A DNA stretch of 64,000 nt. It comes from Owenia fusiformis (lineage: Eukaryota; Annelida; Polychaeta; Sabellida; Oweniidae). The notes under the pieces are model-generated. The model saw only the letters and a program-made list of their open reading frames with translations, was not told where the DNA came from and made no database searches. Shown here one piece after another: positions 21,345-33,186 of the stretch (the stretch's first letter is position 1; the number at the start of each line of letters is the position of its first letter). The DNA lies in the NCBI GenBank assembly GCA_903813345.2, contig CAIIXF020000011.1, forward strand, positions 6,350,571 through 6,414,570, read 5' to 3'. Position numbers and translations under genes: made by a program.

Positions 21345-22033
21345 GAGAAGCTATGGTGAAACATCTCTGTTTTGAAGAGGTTTTTTAAGTATTCGTATTG
21401 TATAGGTACATTGTATGTGATTTATGCATTTCATTTTAAGGCAGCTAAAAATTTCTAATAACAGTATATACAGTATATTAAATATATATGAAATACAGAT
21501 AATATTTAATATCGTCCAGTTACTGTGAATGAGTATACCTATGTTAACTAGAAGACTAACATCAAGACTAAAATTCTTCAATCTCAGCAATTTTTCCTTG
21601 GCTGTGGCCTGTTTGGACAAACTAATTTTAGGTTTTTCTGACAGAGACCTCTTAAATTTAATTTCAGGCAAAATAATAACCTTCCGTTTTTACTCAGGTT
21701 TCTGGGCCTGTGGTCACATGATTTGAACTGATCAATGAAAACTGTCAATATTGGTCTCATCTACAAGTATTTTTGTAACCACAAAATGAACAGAAAAATG
21801 ATTTAACATTTCAACTCTTAAGAAATTTATTATGTTCAGAACGAGGAGTTGTGATAACCAGGTGTTTTGGTGGAACAATCGTTTCTTTATTAAAATGAGG
21901 AGTGATTTCGACAAAGTTAAGATTTTATTATCAAAACATTTTACCTGTGAACTTTAATGCTTAATATTTTGAGGCGCTTATATCTTATGGAATACGAACA
22001 GAAAATATCATTTAATCATTCAATCTTAAGTAA

Positions 22034-22039
22034 TTTATT
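22034..22039 (-). terminator. FReD-3 polyadenylation signal
   Basis: AATAAA on the minus strand about 33 nt beyond the stop, in the same context as FReD-1. Confidence 0.6.
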
Positions 22040-22071
22040 TCATTTTAATGAACACCAAACTTGAGTAGAAT

Positions 22072-24573
22072 TTAACAGCAATGTATCTTCATTGACGCCT
22101 TCTTAAATGAGTAGAAAGAATTCGTAGGGGATCCGATGAGTGTTGGCCAATTATACCAATCGACACATTGGCTGGGATTTGGGCAAACCGGTCCTTTCAC
22201 ATACAAACCAAACAGATTTGAAATGTGGCACGATTTGTACCACCACGCTCCTTTATAGGTGCTTGCACAATTCTTACTGGAAATATCATTATCCTGATCG
22301 TATGTTGAGAACCGTTGTCCATTATGGTATGCCATTGAATCACCAGCTGTTCCACTGTATCCTCCAATGGTAAGACGGTACTTATCGGTCTTGTCAGCGA
22401 TGGAGAATACCGAATATTCAGCAAATCGTTTAGCCGGGGATACGGGTGGCCAGGCCTCTAAATCAAATCGTACTTTACATTTACGCCCCTTCACGAAACT
22501 TGCAAGGTTGTCAAGTCCAATGAAGTATTCTTTCCATCTTGGTTCACCAAAACCATGTTGATACTCGACCCAAGTACGATAAAAATCCTCAGCCCCGTTG
22601 AACCGTCTAAATATGTACGTCCAACCTTGCTCACAATACGCTCCGAATATTTTTCCTTCGCCTGTTTTGATGTTTCTTGCACCAGCTGCTATAGGGTTTT
22701 CGCAGCAATCCTTCAGGTAACAAACTAGACATATTGAAAAAATAATGATTCATTTATGCCAGTGACGTATAATCACTGGTGATCCACTCGATAACGGTGG
22801 TGAGAACCGTTTCGGTAACAAAATGTCGGAACCTCGAAGTTACGATTTTTCTTTTTTCCTTATTTTACGCGTTGTAGGCTTCAAAAAACCGGTTAAGATC
22901 TGTACTTCTAACCCGTTCCGTTTACGTAACAAAAGTGAGGTGTCTTTTGTCTTCTGATCTATTTGTTTGCAAACATGTGCATATCCAAGACATGCGATAC
23001 TGTTATCCGTTTGTTATTAAAATGTCGTTGGAATTCTGCCTACAGTGTGTGAAATTAGGAAAAATTAGAACCGCGACTTCGAGGTACCGTTTCGGTAACA
23101 GGCGTAATCGAGTTGATCATCAGTAATAATGATCATGCTTCGTAATCGAATCTCACCTTGCTTACATATGTCTGTTTACTCAACTGTTAAATGTACCTGC
23201 GCTATAAATACGACGTTTAGGATTTATGTTGTTCTTACCTTCACATTTATCACCACCTGATGAAAAACAATAAGAAACAAAATTAAGTTTATTATAACAT
23301 GTATAAAGAATTTATGAAATGTCAAGTTCATGCAAAAATTCTTTCGTTTTAATGGATTATGAAAAAAATCTTCGCATTGGGACACAAAATTGTTTTAAGG
23401 GATTCAAGCCCAAAACTCAATGAATTGCACCCCCAATTCAACCTCTAAGAAACAAGCCTTGAATTTATTAAATCACCCCCAATTCATTGCATCCGATTAT
23501 TCTTGTGTTAAAGTTATTTTCACACATTGCAAACAGTTTTGTACGGTATTACAGAAAAGTTCGCAAGGAAACTTTTTGCTAGGATTTTGCAAGGCTTGAC
23601 CTTTACACATCTTAACTTGCTCAATCAAGCACTTGCCTTACCATTCATAGATTTTCATTATTTGAAAAGGAAATAACCTTTCTTCCATTTTTTACTACAA
23701 ATTCTATCAATTTTTTCAAGTTTCACATATCACATTTTTATTACATAAGGCAATAACTCAGAGCCTGCAGAAAATGTTTCTTAACAAATCTATGATTTTA
23801 TATTCCGACAGGATGACTGCTAAATAAGTATTTTGATAATTACAATGCCATCATTTGTCTCATGGTGCCTTTTTGAGGGGTTACCCCCTTCCCTACCCAA
23901 ACAATCTAATGATATTCCGTTAATGTTTTATGTCCTGTTGCAGAACTACTGTTTTCAATACTTTAAAACAACATTTTTTTACAGCCAATTCCTTGTATGA
24001 GCAAAAAATTCCAATTCGCAAATTCATTGAGATGTACTTTCTTTATAAGCAACTACACGGTCATTTATTTAATTATTTCGGTCTTAATTTGGTCAATCGA
24101 TTGGATTTGAAAGTTATTGAGGGTGTAAGCAAGGTTCTATTTTCATTTTGATATTTGATTATTTTTGTTTGAAAGAAATCTACCCAAAAGATTTATTATT
24201 TATTTTTAGAAATGCGAGGCACCATGAAAATCTTAAAGTTTAGACACACCATGGATAATTTGAGACCAACCAATATAAAGAATACTTATTGGCATTGCAA
24301 ATGGTTTTCAAAAATGTCACCAAAAACTGTTATTGACCGGATAGTTTTGATGAATTCATACAATGCCATTTAATATATTACCACTGTAATGAAGAGAAAA
24401 TAAATACCAAACTTCAAAACAATTTTCTTAAAAAATCAGTAAGCACAAGTACTAATAAATATAATTAAGGCTATTGTTTTATTTTATCGACATATGTACG
24501 ATTATCAAATACCTTGTGTTCGACCAATCATGAAGAAAAGGATCGCTCCAAACAGCAATGTCAAAAGATGCAT
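22072..24573 (-). CDS. FReD-3: secreted fibrinogen-domain lectin-like protein (3 exons)
   Basis: Exons 24513-24573, 23239-23256 and 22072-22724 sum to 732 nt, 243 residues. The signal peptide is MHLLTLLFGAILFFMIG, ending CAAG|gtattt. The micro-exon encodes GGDKCE (CATCAG acceptor, gtaaga donor). Exon 3 begins VCYLKDCCENPIAAG and carries every FReD landmark: GWTYIFRRFNG, DFYRTWVEYQHGFG, GLDNL, GGYSGTAGDS, FSTYDQDND, NCA...WWYKSCH, and the terminal MKIHCC. It keeps the extra cysteine pair near GPVCPNPSQC. The gene is compact, with introns of about 0.5 and 1.26 kb, and is undamaged. The likely role is an extracellular lectin or pattern-recognition protein, inferred from the family only. A 1.4-kb element lies just upstream of its TATA box. 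Confidence 0.88.
22750..23238. other. FReD-3 intron 2
   Basis: Its first part, from TTTATGCCAGTGACGTATAATC to CCTCGAAGTTAC, is shared with FReD-2 (18900-19006), where homology ends at the DERA junction. No internal gene is seen. Confidence 0.6.
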
Positions 24574-24615
24574 CTTTCTGAAAGCTCCTGGGTGAGTTAT
24601 CATCAATGTTTGAAT

Positions 24616-24660
24616 TCAACTGCACGTCTGATTTGAAATGATAAGTCCTAACTTTATAAA
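24616..24660 (-). promoter_or_regulatory. FReD-3 core promoter
   Basis: On the minus strand TTTATAAA (24653-24660) is a good TATA box. The conserved block ACTTATCATTTCAAATCAGA and a GACGTGCAG initiator-like stretch follow. The ATG is about 80 bp downstream of the TATA box. The spacing matches FReD-4 and FReD-6. Confidence 0.65.
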
Positions 24661-24701
24661 TGACGTACGATGATGAGCTTAACAAGACACACAGTGATAA
24701 A

Positions 24702-26136
24702 TATCGCACTTTGAAGAGCAAACTGGCCACCATGCAATTTACCCAGCATGGCCAAAACCTAATCAGACCTTGGCACCAGTCTGCTCTTGCATCTGTAAAC
24801 ATTTCAAGTTGACAAGGTAAGCGGTTTTCCTGAAATTTTGATGACACGAATTTATTTGTAGTCTTGAATTTTGGGAAAATTTAGATAACATTGTTTGTGA
24901 CCTAATTTGATGACATTCGACCTTGAAAATTTCACTTTTTCAGACCTCAGTAGGTCTTTTGTAATTAAGCTGACCTAAATTTTAATCCAAAATATCAATT
25001 TAGAAAATCAAATTTTTGACCTTTTCAAGGTCACTGAAGGTCAACGAAAGGTTAAATCTGAAATATAAGGTCAGATTTGAACTTCTGATAACTTGTAGAT
25101 GTTTTTAAAAAAACAATTTGGTCAATTTGGAGCAAGTTGAAAAATTCAAAATGGCCGCCAAATTCAAAAATTCAAAATGGCCACCATGTAATTCAGCCAG
25201 CATACCCAAAACCTAATCAGATCTTGGCAATAGTCTGCTCTTGCATCTGTAAAAATTTCAAGTTAAACGGATAAGTGGTTTTTCTGGAATTTTGATGACA
25301 AGATTTGTTGAAAAATTCAAAATGGCCGCCACGTAGTTTACCCAGCATGCCCTAAACCTAATCAGATCTTAACACTAGTCTGTTATTGCCTGTGTAAAAA
25401 TTTCAAGTTGAACAGATTAGCGGTTTTCTTGGAATTTTGATGCCAAGAATTGATTTGTAGTCTCAAACTTTGAGAAACGTGGATCATTTGTGACCTAGTT
25501 TAATGACCTTGACCTTCGACCTTGAAAATTTCACTTTTTCAGACCTCAGTAGGTGTTTTGTAATTAAGCTGACCTAAATTTAAATCCAAAATATCAATTT
25601 AGAAAATCAACTTTTTTGACCTTTTCAAGGTCAGTGAAGGTGAATGAAAGGTCAAATCTGAAATCTAAGGTCATATTTGAACTTCTGAGATCTTGTAGAT
25701 GTTTTTTAAAAAAAAATTGGTCAATTTGGAGCAAGTTGAAAAATTCAAAATGGCCGCCAAATTGAAAAATTCAAAATGGCCACAATGTAATTCAGCCAGC
25801 ATACCCAAAACCTAATCAGATCTTGACAATAGTCTGCTCTTGCATTTGTAAAAATTTCAAGTTGAACGGATAAGTGGTTTTCCTGGAATTTTGATGACAA
25901 GATTTGTTGAAAAAATCAAAATGGCCGCCACATAGTTTACCAAGCATGCCATTAACCTAATCAGATCTTGGTACTAGTCTGCTCTTGCATCTGTAAAAAT
26001 TTCAAGTTGAACAGGTTAGCAGTTATCCTGGAAATTTGATGACAAGATTTGGTTTATGTGCCGCCCGCCCGCACGCACGCCCGCCCGCCCAACAGCACAA
26101 GACGACGACAATATAGCACTTTTTCAAAGTGCGATA
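24702..26136. mobile_element. 1.4-kb GGCCGCCA-type element in the FReD-3 promoter region
   Basis: Inverted ends TATCGCACTTTGAA (24702-24715) and TTCAAAGTGCGATA (26123-26136) bound two tandem units of about 600 bp. The units contain ACCTTGAAAATTTCACTTTTTC and repeated CAAAATGGCCGCCA blocks, and end in a (GCCC)n-rich tract and a GACGACGAC stub. The FReD 5' flank homology resumes after 26136, so the element split that flank about 42 bp upstream of the TATA box. Confidence 0.7.
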
Positions 26137-26950
26137 AAAATGTATGTAAAGTCAGGTGGTCCAGAATCATCTCGTTGTGTTCCATTCTACAGGTTGGGTT
26201 AAAAACGCCTACATTTTTATCTCTTTTCGAAAAAGACATGTATGGTATGGCAAGTAATTTGAACTTTTGGGTGTTTTCTGACCATACAATTTCACTAAAA
26301 CAATATGTTCTTGAAGTAAAGCCCCTGCCCAGAATTAACAGAATTGATGGTTTCGAGATCATTCGACACCATTCTTCCCTAAGAAATGCTAATATCAGGC
26401 TATCCGAAAGTTTCGATGTTCTTTAGAGACATTTCGTGAGACAATTTATCCTAACCTTCTGGCATTTAAGATTTCTGAAGTTCAGTATTAATCTCGAATG
26501 TACAGAATGGACGTCATGCTCCTGAATACCACAGAGATGAAAAGTTCTTTGGCCCACCATGTAAATTGGCTGATTGTCAACGCCCACTTCAACATAATAA
26601 CTACCTGCGGTGAATCTAATAAATCCTCATTAAATCGTTTAATTGTTGCTTTATCATCACATTTTATTTCTCGCTTGTTTAATGCAGCAGAAAATTGTAA
26701 AAGTATATAACAATATGCAACACATTAAATGTTTTTTATTAATTGTTAATTTTTATTAATTTTGTAAAATGGTATCTAAGTGCCATGATAAAGCACACCA
26801 CGAAATAGCATTTCAGTATTTTCAAAAGTCTCAATAGACTATACTACAATATTTTATTACTTCATATTCCTAATTGAAGTTTCAATTATATGGTCTACAA
26901 TTTCTCTCAAACATTGACCTGGATGTGAAATTAAATCCAAACTACACTAC
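26137..26950. repeat. Co-duplicated FReD 5' flank (FReD-3 copy)
   Basis: Matches 7580-8560 and 34980-35850 in part, for example TCATCACATTTTATTTCTCG and TTGTAAAAGTATATAACAATA. The 125-residue ORF starting at 26049 spans the element boundary and is considered chance. Confidence 0.6.
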
Positions 26951-29900
26951 ACTATAGGTGATCTTATTTTGCCAGTCATTTCTTTTTTTTATTAATCAAG
27001 TCATAGTTCAGACTCATTTTTGGCCTCTTATATATTATTGTGATGCCCTTTGATAAAAGGACCTTATACACCCTCCATTGGGATCTCCCTATGGGAAAAA
27101 AATAATTCATCTGATTTTTCAAAATGAGTATTCTGCTTCAATTATTACATTTATATGCACACTAGTATCTTGTTGACCTATATTCAGCACTGAATTGATG
27201 TATAGGCCACTTATTAGGGTCATAATTCAATCATGAAGTGTAAAGGCATAGATTCCAAACCAGGAAGTATTTTTGTGTCTGTCAAAATCCATTTACATCC
27301 TACGCATCCCTGCATCTTATCCAAACATGTTACTACATAATGAAATATAATAGTATAATCTTTGGATTTACAAACTTGTATGATATTTGATAAGTGTAAA
27401 AGTTGTTTTTGGAGCATTTCTCTATAGCCATTTTGTAGGGGAAAAATGATGAAAAAATGTACAATCTTTTAATTTTAAGTATGACCTGAATCGATTGCAA
27501 ACTTCATATTTGCACATTTGATGAGATAAACCATTTGTGTCGTATTGTGAAATTATTAAGTTTGCAATCGATTCAGGTCATAGTGTATTTTTGGTATTTC
27601 TTTGATAATCAATGGAAACCAATGGCCTCTATTGGGATCTGCTGATATCCTCATGTTAAGTCAATGGTGCACAGCCCCATGTAAGTCAATACAACCTTAC
27701 TGAACGAAATGATCCCTATCTCAGCTTATGTGTGTCCAAGCACTTTAATATTTTCCAAAGTATTATATGACATTTTATTCTTCATGTTACACCTACGAAT
27801 GATTCATTTTGACCATAGGGATATTTGCCAATAATTGCACCTTGTCCTTTCTCTCTTTATCCTCTTTCGACCCGACAAAGAAGAATGGATCATATTAAAC
27901 AGGCTCTGCGTCCATGCGTTGATAAACTATAAGAAGAAAATATCTTCGACTAGCGTCATAGGTAAGCCAGATTGGTGTTGAAACAACGTTTTATTTAGAT
28001 ATTGGCAAATACAGATGTAACAACATGCATTGTAAATTGCATCTCTGAAATTGTACATTGCTATTTCAAAACAATACTTAGTAGATGCTATAATAATAAA
28101 TTAAGAATATAGATAAGACAAAAGGCCCATTTTGAACCTGTTGGGCTTCAAATTCCTCAACTATACCAGGAAATTTACTTCCATGGGTACATACGAATAT
28201 TGGGCTCCCAAGGGGTATGTGATAAGGTGACATTGCCTCAGAAAATGTGACTAAATTCTCTATAATATTAATTATAATCTATAACCATTGTGCATTGGAC
28301 TTACCAAAGAAGGTTAGACTAGCATAATCTCATCATGTAAGTTGATTTCTGTTTAATGATGCGAAAATGAGAATATCAAGTTTTACCTTTATTATTCTGT
28401 TTACTTATTTAAAGAAAACAATTGCAAGCTAATTGTCTATTTAAATCCCTATTTATTTCGTTGTTCTGGATGACGAAGACGGACTAAAAAACACGAACAT
28501 TTGTTTAGATCTATATACTACTACTACACAGTCAAAACGTCAAAACATGCAAAATTCAGAATGAGGTAAAGTGAAAAAATGATTGAATTATATCTTTACC
28601 AAAACCTGATAAAAAGAATCATATAATAGTATGTAATTAAAGGCGCACTATACTTAATTTAGAAGAAAAAATAAAAATAATCATTAAAACATGTTACTCA
28701 CACACTGGCTCAAATATGACACCAAGTTTGATTTGCTTTAATATTGAACCAAGAGAAAATTAAATCACTTAGAAAAAAGCATTTGAAGTTCAGAGATCAT
28801 TAGACATGCGTGCACATGTTAAACAAAGTGCATGTTTTAAACTACTATTGATTTAAAAGATGGCGACACTTCTATAAAAATGAATGTATCATGTAATACA
28901 AACAACTCTGCCATCTTTCAATGGTATTGATAAAAACTTGATATATAAAGCTTGACTGATCGAAAATATTTTTTGATAATTTATTGTAATGTGTTTATTA
29001 AGCAAAATGATTACATCCTATCCTTGACTTCACTGCTATTTAAGGAGCAAAAATCGTCTGAAAATCATGTTTTGACGAGGTTTGGCACTACCATAATTTT
29101 CTGTCAGTGTGTTTATGTTTATTTCAAACCTGTCAGTCATGAACAGTTTGAGATGGGCTTTACAATGATATGAAGAATTTAACATATAAAAAATGATGTC
29201 ATAGCCATAGAGGACAAAGTATTACACTGTATAATCCCAAATTGTAATTTATGACGAAAGGAAAAAGTCACATTAGTGAAGACAATGTCTTTAACCATTG
29301 CTCATCTAATTTCTTAAATTTTTACCACATATTCACTATATTTACACCATATGCCTCTAAGAGTTTAGTATGATTATACAAAATATTGAAAATGTTATGA
29401 TTGATAAAAGACCATGCACCTTTTTTTCTTTACAAAGGGTATACTATTGAATAATGACTAGAGGTTAATGGTAACCTCTCTAGGTGTAAATATGTATGGG
29501 TGTCCCCAGGGTGAGAATGAGCATTACCCCCAGCTCATTTGAAATTTTGAATAATTGACCTTAACTCAAGGATATGATGATATTGATATATGATGATATC
29601 CCTATGTTAAGTCAATGGAACCAAAGAAAAAAATAAAAATAAAAATTGTGAAATTTGAAAGTTTGACCTCCTTTCAAAAGTCAAAGGTTGAGGTTAAAAT
29701 TGTTCTTAACAAAATTTTTTATTATATTTTTACATTTTATGTCTTATGAATGATGATTTTGCACACAGGAATGTTTGATTTTCAGATATGCATTGCCTTG
29801 ACCGATTATCTCAATATCACTTTGGATGCCCCTGAACATTATGCTATGATTAACTCCTTACTATATACCATATCATATGTCATAATGGTTATGGATGCTT

Positions 29901-29990
29901 TGGGGGCATTTTTATATACTTGGGGTGACAGATCCTTTCTCCTTCAATGGAGCATATCATGCATGTAAAATTTGAAGCAAATCAATTCAT
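26950..29990. repeat. Gene-free repeats between FReD-3 and FReD-4
   Basis: 27110-27600 resembles 53480-53960 (TAATTCATCTGATTTTTCAAAATGA and onward). 27932-28520 is copy 2 of the dispersed flank at 1201-1810, with its second half inverted. An inverted 20-bp pair around CCTGAATCGATTGCAAACTT lies at 27484-27506 and 27560-27581. No gene is recognised. Confidence 0.55.
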
Positions 29991-30775
29991 TGGAATTTGA
30001 GTTTTTATTATTATGCGTTTTACAGAAAATGGTGGCCAGTTTAAAAAGCTGCCAACTTAAAAGTTTCTTCTTGAGCAGAGCTCCTTTGTCCCTAGGTAAC
30101 TGCATATAAAATTTGAACCAAATTCGTCAAATGGTATTTTAGTTATCAAAATTGTTTTTTTTCAGAAAAACGACGGCCACTTTAAAATTCAGCCGCTATC
30201 TAAAAAAAATTCTTGATGAAGGATTTAAAATTTGAACCAAATCCGTCAACTTGTATTTGAGTTATCAAAGATTATGTTTTATTCCAAAGAAATGCGACCA
30301 TTTTGAAATTCAGCTGTCATCTTGAAAATTAATACGAGAACAGAACTACTGTGTCCCTACTCCCTAGGCATCAGCATATAAAATTTGAACCAAATCCGTT
30401 CACCGGTATTCGAGGATTCAAAGATTTCGTTTTTTACGAAAAATGGCGGCCATTTCGAAATTAAGCAGCCATCTTGAAAATCACTTTTTGAGCAAAGCTC
30501 CTTTGTTCCTAAGCATCAGCATATAAAATTTGAATCAAATCCGTCTACTAGTACATGAGTTATCAAAGATTATATTTTTTATGAAAAATAACGGCAATTT
30601 TGAATTAAGAAGCCATATCAAAATGTCCTTCTCGAGCAGAGGTCCTACACCAATAAGGCATAAGCCTATTAAATTTGAACTAAATTCGTCACTAGAGTAT
30701 TTGAGTTGTCGCCCAGACAAATGGACGGACGGACGGCTTCTCTACATCCCCCTCGAATTTCGTTCGCTGGGATAA
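29991..30775. repeat. ATGGCGGCC / (GGAC)n dispersed repeat, copy 1
   Basis: Several units of about 130 bp each contain ATATAAAATTTGAACCAAATCC, GAGTTATCAAAGATTA and ATGGCGGCCATTT. The element ends in (GGAC)n at 30721-30736 and GGCTTCTCTACATCCCCCTC. The same family occurs at 54870-55615. Confidence 0.75.
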
Positions 30776-30892
30776 TTAAACCTTTAATATGTTTTACATC
30801 TTAGTTCTTTACTACAAATCAAAATATACCACCATAGAAGGAGCAATATAGGAACAACAGTGGTTCGCTCCAAAGTCCTAAATAAAATTTAA

Positions 30893-32040
30893 GGTGGAGA
30901 ATCAAAACGATGGCACGTCCGCGGACTGTTCAACGCAGTTCAGCGCCAAAATGGAGGGACATATCCGGCAGTGCCTTCCACATAGATGGACAAAACTGAG
31001 AAATCCAGGTCCAGATGCGAATGCACAAAATGTCAGTTAATGTAAACTACATCAATGCCCTTCTTGTTTCAGGAATATAAGATAATCCTCCAGACTACGA
31101 GTTTATTTAAAACGAGAGGTAAATCATGCAATAGTCCAGCACCATCTTAGTCATCTTCTACAGTACCATTTAGACATCACTTCACCCAATAGATTAACCT
31201 TCTTCATCTCACAAATCAAATTCGACAAAACTACATTTTTGTGGCAGATTTTGAATTTTTGTGTGTTCATGCTAAGCTATTGGACAGCCGAGCAGCAAAA
31301 ATGCTATTGCAGGTTGAGTATATGTATGTGGATCACCGAATGGGACCTTGGAATAAAATCACAATGTGGTTTAGTGTTCCCAGATGGGATATAGCCGGTG
31401 ATATAGTTCATGTTGTGTAATCTTAACATGCCCTCCAAATTAAGTTTGGATTCACCGCCATTGTACAGCAATAATGCGTTGTAACATCGTTTTGAATAGG
31501 ATAGTTTCTAAATAGAAGAAAAAGCAATGAAATCTAGTGCTGCCATCTTTTATTAAGCTTTTAATTTGGGCTAGAGTTCCATTCACTTGTATGCTAAAAT
31601 CTTGGAAAAGTTGCTTAATTTCATGATTTATCAAAGAGTCTTAGTTGAATCTGTATAAAACTTGAATGATATACCACATGATGACCATGTTAATGTACAT
31701 GTTGTGATTAAACATGCAAATGTTGGTTGACATACAAATAATCCAAGGTTTTAAAGAACTTTAGCATTTTTTTAAATTGTCATAGAAAATTATTCAAATT
31801 ACATAACTGTGTAAATCAAAGCTATGATAGGAGAAAACATTTCACTGAATTCAAATATGCCATTTTAAAGAAGGTAATGTAAATCATTAGAGGTCTAATA
31901 TACAAATCTCTTAAAATCTCACGAAAACGAGATTTAGCGAGATTCCAAAAGCTAGATGAAAACTATACTATTACGCGAGTCGCAGTCTGCGGCTGTGCGT
32001 GTCGCAGTCTGCGGCTGTGCCATCGTTTTGATTCCCCACC
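30893..32040. mobile_element. Possible 1.15-kb inverted-repeat element
   Basis: GGTGGAGAATCAAAACGATGGCAC (30893-30916) is the reverse complement of 32017-32040 with one mismatch. Just inside the right end a 22-bp unit (GTCGCAGTCTGCGGCTGTGC) is doubled. No transposase is seen. The paralogous sequence at 32110-32215 and 45650-45750 continues beyond it as FReD 3' flank. Confidence 0.45.
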
Positions 32041-33148
32041 ATAAAATAACGTCTCTCTGGAATTTTTCTCAGCCATTGGTGAAGCAAAAGTTCAATGCTT
32101 TCAAATGTATTGAGCTAGGTGTTCTAAGTGTAGCAGTAGGAGGCGTGGATTATTCTCCCATGTTGTAATCGTACAGGGACAATACGTGAACGTTCTCAGG
32201 TCTGTCTGCACGGGATAAGCTATTTGAATTGGTTGATTGTACACGTGTCCTTGAAAATCTACGTGCAAATTGTATTTAATTATGACACATCATTAATTTG
32301 TTATTATGACCCTTTCATTTCTCAAATATTGCTTTTCAAAACGTTTAAGGTGATGATTAAACTATATCCTCTAGTCTGAATTTTTTTAAAGGAATGAAAA
32401 TATTCAGACTATAATCAACATATGTTAAGATTTGGTATAAAAATAGTTGTTTACATAGGAACTGCTATTCAAAATTGCCGATGTAGTAAATTAATTTGCA
32501 TATTTGTTACTTCCCCTAGCTTTATTTCCACTTGAAAATATGCTATGTTATATTTATAGCATTTAATTTTACCTTATTACTTCATTGAAATGTTATAATG
32601 TTTATTTTTGTGCATGTAATGCTTCCTCAAATTGATAATTTGTGCATAAAATTGCAGGGCAATTTCCACAGGACTGTATATATAAGGTTGACAGACTCAC
32701 TTATAAAAGTGGAACGAAAACATTCTTGTAAAAATTGCTATCATTGTATATTTTATTTTCTAGTACAAAATAAAGTATGAAGGCATGTGTGTGAATTTCT
32801 TTTTCAGTTAATCTGGTAAGAGGTCAATGGGAACTCCAGGATATGCTGGAAAAAACATTCAAAATGGTCGCCTTTGTAATTTTTCCAAACGTTTCTGGAC
32901 AACATTGGAGTTATCATCGACCTCTTTCTAGGGTTCACTAAAAGAAGAAATGTAATGATACTTTCTTGAAAAAGCAAGAAAATTCACACATCTCTTCATA
33001 CTTTATTTCGTACCAGAAAATAACAGGTATAGCAGGTATCGCAGTTCATAAAAATAATTTCGTTTCAAATGTACTTTAAATGTATACATCTATTTAAAAT
33101 AAATAGAACATATAGTAAATTATTTAATCCAACGGAGATCCAACGTAA
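32041..33148. other. AT-rich 3' flank of FReD-4
   Basis: No gene is recognised. 32110-32215 is related to 45650-45750 near the FReD relic, sharing ATTCTCCCATGTTGTAATCG. Two sequences at 32740-32790 and 32960-33010 (around ACACACATG...CTTCATACTTTATTT and TCTTCATACTTTATTTCG) form a loose inverted pair. Confidence 0.45.
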
Positions 33149-33154
33149 TTTATT
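33149..33154 (-). terminator. FReD-4 polyadenylation signal
   Basis: AATAAA on the minus strand about 33 nt after the FReD-4 stop. Confidence 0.6.
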
Positions 33155-33186
33155 TCACTTTTATGAACACAAAACTTGAGTAGATT

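Larger units (their letters stand above)
19375..22750. repeat. Segmental duplication, copy 2 (DERA exon + FReD exon 3)
   Basis: Collinear with about 1810-4200. Compared with copy 1 it has an extra piece at 19920-20640 that includes a poorly matched stretch, and an extra piece of about 565 bp at 20775-21340 that ends in a hairpin. The flanks of both extra pieces still align between copies. Confidence 0.8.

Noticed and set aside
26049-26426. 125-residue ORF starting in the (GCCC)n tract
   Set aside because: It crosses the boundary between a transposon end and the FReD 5' flank, so it cannot be a conserved gene.
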